From Bdellovibrionales bacterium Ga0074137 (GTDB taxonomy: Bacteria; Bdellovibrionota; Bdellovibrionia; Bdellovibrionales; JAMPXM01), in assembly GCA_001464715.1 (NCBI GenBank), contig LNDT01000033.1, forward strand, positions 24,173-88,172: a stretch of DNA of 64,000 nucleotides. The letters are read 5' to 3'. Both the position numbers and the translations under genes were made by a program. The notes beneath the pieces were generated by a model that saw nothing but the letters and a program-made list of their open reading frames with translations, did no database searches and was not told the DNA's origin. Shown piece by piece: positions 18,712-28,160 of this stretch. Every line of letters begins with the position of its first letter. The stretch's first letter is position 1.

Positions 18712-20715
18712 ATGCTTTCGATCGAACAAGAGCCGATTCGCCTGCCTCCGATTCAGAATGAAGCCGAGGTTCCTGAAGGACGGCTGGTGATTTTTACTGA
18801 TCATCGAAAGTTGCTCATGCCTCGGCGGTTCCAATTTCTTTGGGACCAAACTCGAATTGGCGCCTCTATTTATGACCTTTGTCTTCGCCTTCGAGCCCGG
18901 GGCGAAACCACTCGGGTTTTTTTAGAAGTGGCCAGTTACCTTTGTTTTCTGGTGGATCACGATTTGATCGACGATCTTCGCATGGTTCGTCTGGCGGACT
19001 CAATCCGCGGCGAATATGAGTGGCCCAGTGACGTTCTCTCAACACTCAGAGTCTCTGGTGAAATCGCAACGTGGGCCCGCCGGGCTCAACCGCGAGTTCC
19101 GTGGACGTCTCGGTCGTTTGATTTTCTTTCTTCAGTCTTCGTAATTTTATCGATTCCCTTCACGGCTCTACTGGCTGGATTACTTTTCGACTCCGAGGCA
19201 CGGCCAACGGCATCATGGATTCTTTTTTTCGTCGCCGGATTTGGTTTCGCGGGAGTTGTCGGAAGGACCGGTGTCGCTGTTTTTAGATCGTTCGCTTCGA
19301 ATATTGCTGGAGATGCCGGAGAACTTCGATGGGTCATGGACCCACTGGGTCCCCACCTTTATTTCAAACCGCACACAGTGACGGGGGCTTTTCGGCGGGC
19401 CACGGATTTTGCGCTCTGCTTTGGCGTCGTGACGATTCCTTTGGCCTTAATACTTTTCGTTCAGTCGCTCGGCGGCCGCTGGGCCGAGGCGGCTCCTCCA
19501 AACTCATGGTCTCTGATGTTGATGGGCGCGCTCTTTTTATCTGCTCTTTCAACTCATCCTGCCACACGAAGCCAGCTGACTGAGTCCCTTCGGGTTTGGA
19601 ATCGCACCCCAACGGTGTGGCGCGAAGACGATGAACTGCGCGAGGTTGAGTTTTTTCATCGCATCGGCGGATTTGTGTCCGTAGTACTGGCCGCTCTTTA
19701 TATCGGTCAAATTATCACGGCCTCATTTCAGCTTGCGGCCTCAAATCTTGCGGCAAGTTTTCAAACCGGGACTGCGATTTTATTTTTTACGCTTTTTATC
19801 TTCACTTTAGCTATTTATGTCGAACCATTTCTTCGGCACGAGCTTCCCGGGTCCTCGAAACGCAATCGGCGTCGACGTCTTTGGGCGACTCGTTTAAAAA
19901 TTTTGTCGGTGGCCGCCGCGGACCGCGAACTTTGGAATGAGCTTCCGGTTCTTCGTCAACTCACAGCGCCTCTTCGGCGCCAGCTTGTGGGTGCTGCGCG
20001 CGTTGTTCAGTTCAAACCAGGTGTTTCGATTTGTCGGCAAGGTGACACCGATCGCTCACTCTATATTGTTCTTGAGGGTAAGCTTGGCGTTGCAAAAAGT
20101 TTTGAAGGTCGGCGGCGAAAAGTCGTAGCGATTCTATCTGCGGGCGCCGCTTTTGGAGAAACAGCTTTTTTCTTTGGAAGTCCGCGAACCGCCGACGTTG
20201 TCGCCATGGAGTCGAGTCGACTTTTGGAGATTCCTTACTTACATTTGATGAAGGACTTGGATTTGTCATCGAGTGATGAATTCCAGTTTCGCGTTTGGCT
20301 TCTTCAAGCACTTTCTGGAAATGCTATGCTGAAGGAGCTTCCCAGTGAAGCTATGGACACTTTGATTTTCGCAGGGACTCGAAAGACCTTTCGAGCTGGT
20401 GAAGCGATATTTACAGAGGGTGCTCCGGCCAGCGAGTGCTATTTCATCGCCCAAGGTCGCGCGTCGGTGCTTCAGGGCGGACGCAAAATTTCTGAAATGG
20501 GAGCGGGCGACGCCTTCGGTGAAATCGCGCTGTTGAAACCTGGAAGTCGGCGAACGGCTTCGGTGGTTGCTGATAGCGATCTTTTGTGCATGGAGCTTCA
20601 AGTCGACTCCTTTTGGGCGCTGCTGGCCGCTCGTCTCCCGTTGGGAACCGAAGTCGAGCGCTTAGCCATTCGACGCTTAAAAGCCGACGACGATCGCCGC
20701 GCCCGAGGCGAGTAA
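18712..20715 (+). CDS. Membrane protein with two C-terminal cyclic-nucleotide-binding domains
   Basis: A 667-residue protein, 5 bp after pilR. The N-terminal ~130 residues resemble a PqqD-like winged fold (LLMPRRFQFLWDQTRIGASIYDLC), as in proteins where such domains precede a membrane protease; the middle (about 140-390) has six or so hydrophobic helices but no HExxH, so peptidase activity is not supported. The C-terminal half carries two cNMP domains (about 425-535 and 545-655), each with the phosphate-binding cassette (GAAFGETAFFFGSPRTA and GDAFGEIALLKPGSRRTA). It probably couples cyclic nucleotide to a membrane process, perhaps pilus function. Exact role unknown. Confidence 0.75.
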   Translation: MLSIEQEPIRLPPIQNEAEVPEGRLVIFTDHRKLLMPRRFQFLWDQTRIGASIYDLCLRLRARGETTRVFLEVASYLCFLVDHDLIDDLRMVRLADSIRGEYEWPSDVLSTLRVSGEIATWARRAQPRVPWTSRSFDFLSSVFVILSIPFTALLAGLLFDSEARPTASWILFFVAGFGFAGVVGRTGVAVFRSFASNIAGDAGELRWVMDPLGPHLYFKPHTVTGAFRRATDFALCFGVVTIPLALILFVQSLGGRWAEAAPPNSWSLMLMGALFLSALSTHPATRSQLTESLRVWNRTPTVWREDDELREVEFFHRIGGFVSVVLAALYIGQIITASFQLAASNLAASFQTGTAILFFTLFIFTLAIYVEPFLRHELPGSSKRNRRRRLWATRLKILSVAAADRELWNELPVLRQLTAPLRRQLVGAARVVQFKPGVSICRQGDTDRSLYIVLEGKLGVAKSFEGRRRKVVAILSAGAAFGETAFFFGSPRTADVVAMESSRLLEIPYLHLMKDLDLSSSDEFQFRVWLLQALSGNAMLKELPSEAMDTLIFAGTRKTFRAGEAIFTEGAPASECYFIAQGRASVLQGGRKISEMGAGDAFGEIALLKPGSRRTASVVADSDLLCMELQVDSFWALLAARLPLGTEVERLAIRRLKADDDRRARGE

Positions 20716-20841
20716 AGCGACGTTTTGCGGCACTCGTGGGTTGCGAAAACCACTGGTAGCGAAATGAACTTGGCTTCCAGATTGCTCCCTCAGAGTTCGC
20801 TTCCTGTAAGGAGGCATCGTCGAATTTCGAGGGAGCGGACC

Positions 20842-21711
20842 GTGTTGCTCAAAACCCTTGCGATTCAGGCCTTGGTGCTCGTGTTTTTCACGATCTCTGG
20901 CTTGTCCGCTCAGGCTAATATTTTTATTGAAGACCTGAGGCAGGACGTTTTTCCTGTGCCTCTTGAATTCCAACCTATTGGTGTTCTTCGCACGATCCCC
21001 GATGACGAGCGTTGGGGAACGGCTTTCTTAGTAGGGCAGTGCCACATACTTACGGCCTTTCACGTCGCTTTTCCGAATCACGAAGATGAGAATTTTATCC
21101 CCTCCGGAGCGACGAAATCGTCCTTTCACGTTGGACGCACAGGTGAGAGTCGAAACAGTCCCAGTGGTTTTTCGGGCCGAAGTTTGGCAACGCCCGTGGC
21201 ATGGGGTTCGTACAACACACAAACATACAGTGGGCTAGAGGGTGATTGGGCACTGCTGCGTCTTGATGACTGCTTAGGGCGTCGTTTTGGATCCATCAGT
21301 TTATTTCCTCCGATCTCCTATTCCAATGAGCGAACAAACAACATTCACTCGGCAAGCTTTCCACAAGACCGAAGCGACCAGGTTGGCTTAACGGTCGAGA
21401 AAAACTGTCGCGTTCGAGATTTTGGACCGGGTCTTCTTTCGGGAATAGATTGTGCGATCACTGTCGGAGCGTCTGGTGGTCCTATTCTGGAAGAAGCCGA
21501 TGGTCAGTTTTATGCGGTCGGAATTGTGATCCGTGAAATGAATCCACAGCCGACCGTACTGCAAAGTTACGAGGCGTCGTCACGAAACATGGCCCTGCTG
21601 TCTGAGGCTTTCGTAAAAGACGTTCGAGCCGTTTTAGATTCGGAGATCGTGACCACACTGTTCGGTCAAGAATCCAACCCAGAGGTTGCGCGCATTCCGT
21701 TTAAAAACTAA
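20842..21711 (+). CDS. Secreted trypsin-like serine protease
   Basis: A 289-residue protein with a signal peptide (hydrophobic core to SGLSAQA) if translated from the GTG at 20842, which is preceded by GAGGGAG; an ATG at 20764 would give a long unusual N-terminus. The chymotrypsin-fold triad is complete: H74 in LTAFHVAF, D135 in GDWALLRL, S211 in GASGGP, and Cys pairs are present. Probably exported to the periplasm or outside. Substrate unknown. Predatory bacteria carry many such proteases; this is inference, not shown here. Confidence 0.85.
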   Translation: MLLKTLAIQALVLVFFTISGLSAQANIFIEDLRQDVFPVPLEFQPIGVLRTIPDDERWGTAFLVGQCHILTAFHVAFPNHEDENFIPSGATKSSFHVGRTGESRNSPSGFSGRSLATPVAWGSYNTQTYSGLEGDWALLRLDDCLGRRFGSISLFPPISYSNERTNNIHSASFPQDRSDQVGLTVEKNCRVRDFGPGLLSGIDCAITVGASGGPILEEADGQFYAVGIVIREMNPQPTVLQSYEASSRNMALLSEAFVKDVRAVLDSEIVTTLFGQESNPEVARIPFKN

Positions 21712-21722
21712 GTTGATCGTCA

Positions 21723-22541
21723 GTGCACGAGCTCATCTTGTTCTCAGTTTCAATTTTGGCGGGTTTTCTTGGAGCCGTACTCGGTATCGGCGGTGGCATG
21801 ATTGTCGTTCCGGTTCTAACTTTGTACTTTGAAGTCGACATCCGCTACGCCATTGCGGCGAGTCTTGTTTCCATCGTCGCAACGTCCTCGGGCGCAGCCG
21901 CAAGCTTTCTTCGAGATCATTTAACAAACCTCAGAGTTGCGGTCGTTTTGGAAATCGGCACAGTGGCGGGCGCCGTCACGGGGTTCCTCATAGTTACCTG
22001 GATTGAGCCCAAGCTATTGTTTTTGGTGTTCGGATTCTTTCTGCTTTTCTCGGTGAGTATGATGCTGAGAAAGCGCGGAGATAATTTGGCCGACGTCGAT
22101 CACCCTTGGTCGCGTGCCCTTAAGCTTGGTGGAACATTTAGCGACGAGACCGGAAAGCGGATTGATTACAAAGTGGCCAATGTACCGGTGGGCCTTGCGG
22201 TTATGTATGTGGCAGGCGTTCTGTCAGCAATTCTTGGAATCGGAAGTGGAGTTCTCAAAGTCTTGGCCATGGACTCGGCGATGAAACTTCCCATCAAGGT
22301 TTCGTCAGCGACGTCGAACTTTATGATTGGCGTGACGGCGACTGCAAGTGCCGGCGCTTACTTTCTTCAGGGAATGATTCGCCCTGAAATTGCGGCCCCC
22401 GTCGCAGTAGGAATCATTATCGGCTCTTGGTTTGGCGCACGCGCTATGATTGCGATGAAGCCCAAAACGATAAGATATTTGTTTGCGACTCTTCTGGGGG
22501 TTGTGTCGTTTCAAATGATCTGGCGCGGACTACAACCATGA
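21723..22541 (+). CDS. TauE/SafE-family membrane transporter
   Basis: A 272-residue integral membrane protein of the TSUP (TauE/SafE) family. Both half-repeats carry the family glycine signature: GAVLGIGGGMIVVPVL near the N-terminus and SAILGIGSGVLKVLAM in the second half. About eight hydrophobic helices. Members move sulfite, sulfonates or other organic anions; substrate not deducible. Start GTG at 21723. It overlaps the next gene by 4 bp (ATGA). Confidence 0.88.
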   Translation: MHELILFSVSILAGFLGAVLGIGGGMIVVPVLTLYFEVDIRYAIAASLVSIVATSSGAAASFLRDHLTNLRVAVVLEIGTVAGAVTGFLIVTWIEPKLLFLVFGFFLLFSVSMMLRKRGDNLADVDHPWSRALKLGGTFSDETGKRIDYKVANVPVGLAVMYVAGVLSAILGIGSGVLKVLAMDSAMKLPIKVSSATSNFMIGVTATASAGAYFLQGMIRPEIAAPVAVGIIIGSWFGARAMIAMKPKTIRYLFATLLGVVSFQMIWRGLQP

Positions 22542-22918
22542 AAACGCACAACGACGATCTCGATATTAGAATCGCCAAAGTTTTGCGTGTCGGCGTCGTC
22601 ATCGCGGGCGCACTTATTTTTGTCGGATGGCTGTCGCAAATTTCTGTCGGCGACCTTGCGACTCGTTCCGATATGGTCTTCGATCAGTTTCGAATCTATG
22701 AAAGTCGCCCACTCTTTGGCGTTCTTGAGGCTTTGCTTCAAGAGGGCCGATGGGGCGTTTTGTTGTCTTATTTAGGTCTCGCGGTCCTTATCGCGCTTCC
22801 GGCAATCCGTGTCTTCATGACATTCGTGAGCTTTGTCATATACCGAGATCTCGTATTATCCGTTTTGTCGGCCATTGTTTTTCTAAGTCTCATGGTCAGC
22901 TTTTCCTTGGGACTCTAA
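22538..22918 (+). CDS. DUF1634 membrane protein
   Basis: A 126-residue protein with three hydrophobic helices (about 17-38, 72-95, 100-125), matching the DUF1634 pattern of a small protein encoded directly downstream of a TauE/SafE gene. The 4-bp ATGA overlap with that gene implies coupled translation and probable partnership in transport. Function unproven. Confidence 0.8.
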   Translation: MKTHNDDLDIRIAKVLRVGVVIAGALIFVGWLSQISVGDLATRSDMVFDQFRIYESRPLFGVLEALLQEGRWGVLLSYLGLAVLIALPAIRVFMTFVSFVIYRDLVLSVLSAIVFLSLMVSFSLGL

Positions 22919-22944
22919 GAACGCGACTTTATTTTCAGGATCCG

Positions 22945-23799
22945 TTAGAGGAACAAAATCGACCAGCTCAACACCAGCGATAGCAATATTAAAGCTGTCA
23001 GCTTCGCAGTTCGGTGAGCGAGACCTTTGCTTCCCAATGTATAAACTAAAAAAAGCTTTGAGACATACGAGGCTGCTACCGACAGGGCCATGAGGTTTCC
23101 TAAGGTTTGAACTTTAAATTCCCCGGCTTCAAAAAGCTGAATATTCGCAATCAGCGACCCGTGGATTTCGAACAGCGAAACAAGAAAAGTCAGCGTCGAC
23201 AATCCGCTTTGGCCAAAGGAGAGTTGGAGAACTTTTGAAATGGCCAAGATGCCAATAATAAATCCGGTGAGGCTCAGGATCGGGAGAATACGAAACTCGG
23301 TGTCTGCGATGTTGATTTGGGCTCCGTCGATACGTCGCGATTGCATGACGATAAGGACCGAAGTCGCAAGAAGCGGTCCTAAAAAAATGAGTAAAACCGT
23401 GTGAGGAATTTCGGTGGCTCCTATCGCGAGAACAGCAAGACCCTCAATTAACATCGCCGCCGTGGCTGATAGAAATTTCAGAGTCTCAATAGGGGCTGAG
23501 TTTTTTGAGGTGGAAACTGTTTGTCGGCTCTGACGAGCCAGTGCCGCGGTGGTGGCCGTACTCGAGACGATTCCACCAAAAAGTCCGGTCAAAAGTGCCC
23601 CAGCCTTCACGCCGGGCATGTGAGAGAATAAAACGCCGAGGCCTTGTAGCAGCGTTAGAGCGAAGATCAGTGTGACCAGTTTAGAAGCGTTGAAAAGGCC
23701 CCACGGATCAAGCGCGCGGTTGGGGAGAATCAAAAGCAGTGCCCCTAAGATGAGCAATGTTGCAACGGGCTTTACCCAAATGGACTTCTTGCGATTCAT
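22945..23799 (-). CDS. DUF4010-family membrane protein (MgtC-associated type)
   Basis: A 284-residue protein with about eight hydrophobic helices and the DUF4010 signature GGIVSSTATTAALAR. Full-length members usually have an N-terminal MgtC/SapB domain; here only the DUF4010 half is present, so it may be a stand-alone variant. I start it at the ATG at 23799 (MNRKK). It converges with the DUF1634 gene, with no obvious terminator between them. Function unknown, possibly ion homeostasis. Confidence 0.75.
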   Translation of the reverse strand: MNRKKSIWVKPVATLLILGALLLILPNRALDPWGLFNASKLVTLIFALTLLQGLGVLFSHMPGVKAGALLTGLFGGIVSSTATTAALARQSRQTVSTSKNSAPIETLKFLSATAAMLIEGLAVLAIGATEIPHTVLLIFLGPLLATSVLIVMQSRRIDGAQINIADTEFRILPILSLTGFIIGILAISKVLQLSFGQSGLSTLTFLVSLFEIHGSLIANIQLFEAGEFKVQTLGNLMALSVAASYVSKLFLVYTLGSKGLAHRTAKLTALILLSLVLSWSILFL

Positions 23800-24034
23800 G
23801 GTCAAGACGGCAGTGAAACACAAATGGTGATGAAGCTCCAGGGAATCTTGGGACGGGGCATGAGGGAAGAGGCGGGAGTTTTGGGACGTCGGGGGAAGTT
23901 TTCGCAGTGAATATTCGGCGCTTCCTCTGTTTGCAGCGTTCTCGATTCAAAAGCTTTGCGGCATGAATTCGGCAAAGTAGGACCCGCGTAGGGAATCAAC
24001 GCGCAATGATGCGCCTCAAGCAAAGGAACCACAG

Positions 24035-24631
24035 ATGCACTTAAATTCATTTTCGTCGATCGTCGTCGGACTCACATTGGCACTTTCGGCATCCGCGATG
24101 GCTCAAACAGGGGAGACGTCGGAGTCGTCAAATTCTCAATCTTCTTCTGGCGTTTTTCCCCGGGTTGAAGCGGTGAGAGATCAGGCGGGCCTTCGGCCTC
24201 ATGTTGGTGCGAAGCTTGGTGTTGCGAATCCTGAAGGAAGTTACGATACGTCCGCAGAAATGGGATTAGATATTGGTTTTCAACCTTACGTGCCCTTCGG
24301 CGTGGGACTGGCAATAGCGACTTCAAGTAACCCCTCTGAAACTTCAGCAAAAGATCTCGAGCGAACTTCAGTTTTGGCAAGAGGTACATACAACTTTGGC
24401 GGGTCGACGATAGTCTTAAAAGACAGCTGGGTTGGCGTTGCTGCGGGTCCAGTGTTCCGAAACGATGGTACGGATTTGGGTGTGGCTCCCATTGTTGGAT
24501 TTGATATTCCAATTCTTGAAAATGAAAGATCGCACTTTACGTTGGGAGCGGACGCAAAGTACTTGGCTCTTGTTAATAGCGATGAGTCAGATTCGCTGAC
24601 CTTGAGCGGAGCTTTGAAGTACTGGTTCTGA
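24035..24631 (+). CDS. Small outer-membrane beta-barrel-like protein
   Basis: A 198-residue exported protein. Signal peptide with cleavage near ASAMAQ; a Ser-rich stretch follows, then alternating amphipathic strands (HVGAKLGVA, DIGFQPYVPF, SWVGVAAGPVF) ending in the aromatic C-terminus KYWF typical of BAM substrates. Size suggests an 8-stranded barrel. A good SD (AAAGGAA at 24020-24026) precedes the ATG. Specific family not recognised. Confidence 0.65.
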   Translation: MHLNSFSSIVVGLTLALSASAMAQTGETSESSNSQSSSGVFPRVEAVRDQAGLRPHVGAKLGVANPEGSYDTSAEMGLDIGFQPYVPFGVGLAIATSSNPSETSAKDLERTSVLARGTYNFGGSTIVLKDSWVGVAAGPVFRNDGTDLGVAPIVGFDIPILENERSHFTLGADAKYLALVNSDESDSLTLSGALKYWF

Positions 24632-24650
24632 AGTAGGGTCCACTTACAAC

Positions 24651-24674
24651 GGTCACCGTCAAAGGACGGTGACC
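24651..24674. terminator. Perfect 10-bp hairpin between convergent genes
   Basis: GGTCACCGTC-AAAG-GACGGTGACC between the barrel gene and copA. There is no T-run directly after it on either strand, so termination is inferred from position. Confidence 0.5.
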
Positions 24675-24703
24675 TCAAACAATGCAAACTCCTCTAATTT
24701 TCT

Positions 24704-27046
24704 CTAGAGTTTAGTTCGATTGAGCCTCAGAGCGTTTCCAACAACTGAAACAGAACTTAGACTCATCGCCAAACTGGCCAGCATGGGGCTCAGTAGTATT
24801 CCAAATGACGGATAAAGAAGTCCTGCCGCTATGGGCACGCCCAGAACGTTGTAGCCAAAAGCGAAGATCAAGTTTTGTCGGATATTTTTCATTGTGGCCT
24901 GGCTCAGGCGGTGGGCTCGAACGATCCCCGTTAAATCGCCTTTTACCAAAGTGACGCCGGCACTTTCAATGGCGACGTCTGTTCCTGTTCCCATTGCAAT
25001 TCCAATGTCCGCTTGGGCCAGCGCAGGAGCATCGTTAATTCCATCGCCCGCCATAGCGACAATCTGTCCCTCCGACTGAAGTCGCCGTATGATTTCATTT
25101 TTCTGCTGCGGTAAAACTTCCGCTTCGACCCGGTCGATCCCCATCTCGCGAGCCACAACTTCCGCCGTGTGCCGGCTGTCGCCAGTGAGCATGATCACTT
25201 GAATTTTTTTAGAATGAAAATACGCAAGCGCCGGTTTTGCCGATTCTTTCACTGGATCCTTTACAGCGATGACGGCGGCAGGTTTTCCATCGATAGCAGC
25301 AAGCATGGCCCCGTGGCCAGTGCTCTGAAGATCCTTTGCGATCTGAACGAGCTCTTCCGCCGGAACGCCAAATTTCTCCATCAGTTTTTTGTTTCCGACA
25401 AGAATCGTGCGCCCTAGGACTTTACCGCTGACGCCCATTCCTGTGATGGATTCAAAATCGGTGACCGATTCTGTTTTCAAATTTCGTTCTGCGGCACCGC
25501 GAACAATGGCTTCGGCTAAGGGGTGTTCACTGGATTTTTCAAGAGACGCCACGGCCATCAGTGCGTCTGACTCCGTGAATCCGTTGAACGTTTTTACCAG
25601 CGCGAGCTTTGGTTTACCAAGCGTCAGCGTTCCCGTTTTATCCACGACAAGTGTCGTTATTTTTTCCAGTCCCTCTAAAGCGTCCGCACTTTTAATTAAG
25701 ACACCAAGATTGGCCCCTTTGCCTGTTCCGACCATGATCGACATGGGCGTCGCAAGCCCCAGCGCACACGGACACGCGATGATAAGAACGGCGACCGCGT
25801 TAATAATCGCATAAGTCAATTTTGGTTCCGGTCCGAAAATGTACCAAGTGATGGCTGTGATCACAGCAATCAACACGACAGCAGGAACAAAGTAGCCAGC
25901 GACGGTGTCCGCTAGCTTTTGAATAGGAGCGCGGCTTCGCTGGGCTTGTGAAACCATTTTTACGATTTGAGCGAGTAGGGTCTCGGAACCGACTTTCGTA
26001 GCCTTCATGATCAAAGCGCCGGTTCCGTTGACCGTGGCACCCGTGACAGGGTCGCCCGTTTCTTTTTCAACCGGGACTGGCTCACCTGTGATCATCGATT
26101 CATCGATAAGGCTTCGGCCTTCGGTCACTTCTCCGTCCACCGGAATTTTTTCGCCGGGTCTTACTCGCAAAAGATCTCCGACGTGGATATGCTCAATTGG
26201 AACATCTTGTTCGTTTCCATCGGTGCCAATTCTTCGCGCTGTCTTTGGAGCAAGACCCATGAGCGCACGAATTGCATTTCCGGTTTTGCTTCGGGCCCGA
26301 AGCTCCAGCACCTGGCCAAGAAGGACCAGCGCGATGATGACAGCGGCGGCCTCATAATAAAGCGGCACCATTCCACCGTGGACTTTTAAGCTTTCTGGAA
26401 AAATAGAGGGATAGAATGTTCCGACCAAACTGAACACGTAGGCGACACCGGTTCCGAGTGCAATCAAAGTGAACATATTGAAGTTTCGAGACTTCAGCGA
26501 CGCCCATCCTCTTTCGAAAAATGGAAGGCCCGCCCAAAGCACGACGGGTGTTGCAAGTAAGAACTGAATCCCAGCGTTGATCGCAGCGGGGAGGGCGTGC
26601 TGGACTGGTTGTCCAGGGATGAGATCCGACATCGCAAGAAATAGCAGTGGAAGCGTCAGTGGAATGCTGACTTTTAGTCGTCGCGTGAAGTCGATCAGCT
26701 CGGGATTTTCGACTTCATCAAGGGAAATCTCTTCAGGCTCAAGTGCCATTCCACAGATCGGGCAGCTGCCGGGCCCCTTTTGCCGAATTTCGGGATGCAT
26801 CGGGCAGGTGTGGATAGCGTCCGTGTCGGCGTTTGTTGGTTCTGTAATCTTTGTCGACAAAAATTTCTGCGGTTCCGCATCGAACTTGATTTTGCATTTT
26901 GGATTACAGAAGTAAAATACTTCACCCTTGTATTTGGTGGTACCGCCCTTCGCTGTCGCGGGGTCGATCATCATTCCGCAGACCGGGTCTTTCACGAGAG
27001 TCGCTTCGGTTTTTTCTTTTGGTGGGATTGAGCAGCATTGATTCAT
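24704..27046 (-). CDS. copA: Copper-transporting P1B-type ATPase (YHS + heavy-metal-binding N-terminus)
   Basis: A 780-residue ATPase that exports Cu(I) across the inner membrane. The N-terminus carries a YHS metal domain (about 18-62, DPVCGM with FCNPKC) and a second heavy-metal domain (about 79-105, TCPMHPEI and CPICGM) instead of classical CxxC HMA domains. Then come the membrane helices, the actuator TGEP (320-323), the CPC ion site (425-427), the phospho-acceptor D469 in DKTGT and the hinge [16 protein letters not shown] precedes the ATG. It is divergent from cueR and driven by a CueR-type promoter (27064-27094). Confidence 0.93.
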   Translation of the reverse strand: MNQCCSIPPKEKTEATLVKDPVCGMMIDPATAKGGTTKYKGEVFYFCNPKCKIKFDAEPQKFLSTKITEPTNADTDAIHTCPMHPEIRQKGPGSCPICGMALEPEEISLDEVENPELIDFTRRLKVSIPLTLPLLFLAMSDLIPGQPVQHALPAAINAGIQFLLATPVVLWAGLPFFERGWASLKSRNFNMFTLIALGTGVAYVFSLVGTFYPSIFPESLKVHGGMVPLYYEAAAVIIALVLLGQVLELRARSKTGNAIRALMGLAPKTARRIGTDGNEQDVPIEHIHVGDLLRVRPGEKIPVDGEVTEGRSLIDESMITGEPVPVEKETGDPVTGATVNGTGALIMKATKVGSETLLAQIVKMVSQAQRSRAPIQKLADTVAGYFVPAVVLIAVITAITWYIFGPEPKLTYAIINAVAVLIIACPCALGLATPMSIMVGTGKGANLGVLIKSADALEGLEKITTLVVDKTGTLTLGKPKLALVKTFNGFTESDALMAVASLEKSSEHPLAEAIVRGAAERNLKTESVTDFESITGMGVSGKVLGRTILVGNKKLMEKFGVPAEELVQIAKDLQSTGHGAMLAAIDGKPAAVIAVKDPVKESAKPALAYFHSKKIQVIMLTGDSRHTAEVVAREMGIDRVEAEVLPQQKNEIIRRLQSEGQIVAMAGDGINDAPALAQADIGIAMGTGTDVAIESAGVTLVKGDLTGIVRAHRLSQATMKNIRQNLIFAFGYNVLGVPIAAGLLYPSFGILLSPMLASLAMSLSSVSVVGNALRLNRTKL

Positions 27047-27063
27047 AATGTCTCCTTAAACTC

Positions 27064-27094
27064 AGTGTGCAGCTTCCAGCAATTGGAAGGTCAA
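27064..27094 (-). promoter_or_regulatory. CueR-type copA promoter/operator
   Basis: On the minus strand TTGACC is followed by a 19-bp spacer holding the dyad TTCCAATTGCTGGAA, then CACACT. The 19-bp spacer and dyad are the mark of MerR/CueR-activated promoters, and TTGACCTTCC-n-TGCTGGAAG is very close to known copA operators. Confidence 0.85.
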
Positions 27095-27120
27095 ACTTAA
27101 AAGTTCATTCCTGCATTAGC

Positions 27121-27151
27121 TTGACGTTCCAGCGATTGGAAGCTTTAAAAT
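27121..27151 (+). promoter_or_regulatory. CueR-type cueR promoter/operator
   Basis: TTGACG (27121-27126), a 19-bp spacer with the dyad TTCCAGCGATTGGAA, and TAAAAT (27146-27151). The cueR start codon lies only 6 bp after the -10 box, so the transcript would be leaderless or nearly so. Confidence 0.8.
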
Positions 27152-27157
27152 GATTCC

Positions 27158-27568
27158 ATGAGCACTACAGCCGCCAAGAACGTCAATATCGGGGAAGCCG
27201 CAAAGCGTTCGGGAGTGAACGCAAAGTTAATTCGTCATTATGAGTCAATTGGGATCGTTCCCAAGGCAGGCCGAAGTGACTCGGGTTACCGCACCTATTC
27301 AGAGGCAGATATTCATATTTTGTCGTTTGTTAAGAGATCTCGGAACTTGGGTTTCTCGATGAAAGAGATAAAAAAGCTCGTTGGTCTTTGGCGCAACAAA
27401 AGCCGCGCAAGCTCTGATGTTAAAAGTCTTGCCGTAAAACACATTGAAGATATGGAACAGAAGATTTCCGAACTTGAGGCGATGGTGCAGACTTTGAGGC
27501 ATTTAGCAAAAACCTGCCACGGGGATGGCAGGCCGGATTGTCCGATTCTCAACGATCTTGGAAACTGA
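27158..27568 (+). CDS. cueR: MerR-family copper regulator CueR
   Basis: A 136-residue regulator. An N-terminal winged HTH (NIGEAAKRSGVNAKLIRHYESIGI) and a long dimerisation helix lead to the metal loop with C120 and C128 separated by seven residues (CHGDGRPDC), as in CueR-type Cu(I)/Ag(I)/Au(I) sensors. It is divergent from copA, with an operator for each gene in the 111-bp gap. The only Met is at 27158; there is no SD, consistent with leaderless translation. Confidence 0.9.
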   Translation: MSTTAAKNVNIGEAAKRSGVNAKLIRHYESIGIVPKAGRSDSGYRTYSEADIHILSFVKRSRNLGFSMKEIKKLVGLWRNKSRASSDVKSLAVKHIEDMEQKISELEAMVQTLRHLAKTCHGDGRPDCPILNDLGN

Positions 27569-27573
27569 TTTGA

Positions 27574-28038
27574 TCAGTGGTGGGCGTGACCGTCGTCGAC
27601 TTTTTTCGATTCTTTTTGTGACGGCATTTGCATCGCCGCTTGTAACTTCATCGGAAGCTCGTACTTCGCGGGCATGCCTTTTTGGTTCGCTCGATTGGCC
27701 TCGACAACGAGTTCGCCTTTCTTATTTAGGTCGACGTTCTTCGGGAACTGACAGACGAAGAAGTTCGATTCCGCCTTGCAAGTCTGTGAGGATTTCGACT
27801 CTGTGTGGGTCACTTTAAGACTTGAATCCTTCACCACTGGGTTCTTCCAATTGAGATCTAAGAGATAAACTTTAAGTTTGCTCGCCTCCATGACAATAGC
27901 CTCCGTATGAAAAGCTCCTGGCATTCGAATAAATCCGCCGTTGGGCCCCGGTTTATCTTCACCGTGAGCGGCCGCGAATTGCGCTCCAAGAGTCAGTGCG
28001 AGAGTTCCTGAAAATACCAAGGACATAAACTTTTTCAT
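27574..28038 (-). CDS. Periplasmic His-rich protein, possible copper-binding
   Basis: A 154-residue exported protein with a signal peptide ending AAAHG. The mature N-terminus HGEDKPGPNGGFIRMPG resembles the Gly/His-rich openings of metal-efflux adaptor proteins, two cysteines (QTCK, FVCQ) could form a disulfide, and it ends in Asp-Gly-His-Ala-His-His. It converges with cueR, 5 bp apart. A metal-related role is inferred from location and histidines; family not recognised. Confidence 0.6.
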   Translation of the reverse strand: MKKFMSLVFSGTLALTLGAQFAAAHGEDKPGPNGGFIRMPGAFHTEAIVMEASKLKVYLLDLNWKNPVVKDSSLKVTHTESKSSQTCKAESNFFVCQFPKNVDLNKKGELVVEANRANQKGMPAKYELPMKLQAAMQMPSQKESKKVDDGHAHH

Positions 28039-28069
28039 TCACGCTCCATCTTCAAAGTGTTTAATAAAG

Positions 28070-28098
28070 AGGTATACCTACCCTTACAGTTTGGTCAA
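28070..28098 (-). promoter_or_regulatory. Candidate sigma70-type promoter for the His-rich periplasmic gene
   Basis: On the minus strand TTGACC (28093-28098) and ATACCT or TATACC (28070-28076) are 17 or 16 bp apart, about 32 bp before the start codon. The -10 sits in a small dyad AGGTATACCT. Confidence 0.5.
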
Positions 28099-28160
28099 CG
28101 GCGCGGCACCTTGAGTTTGCTTTATTGGACACTTAGAAGAATTCGGATTACGCTGATGGT

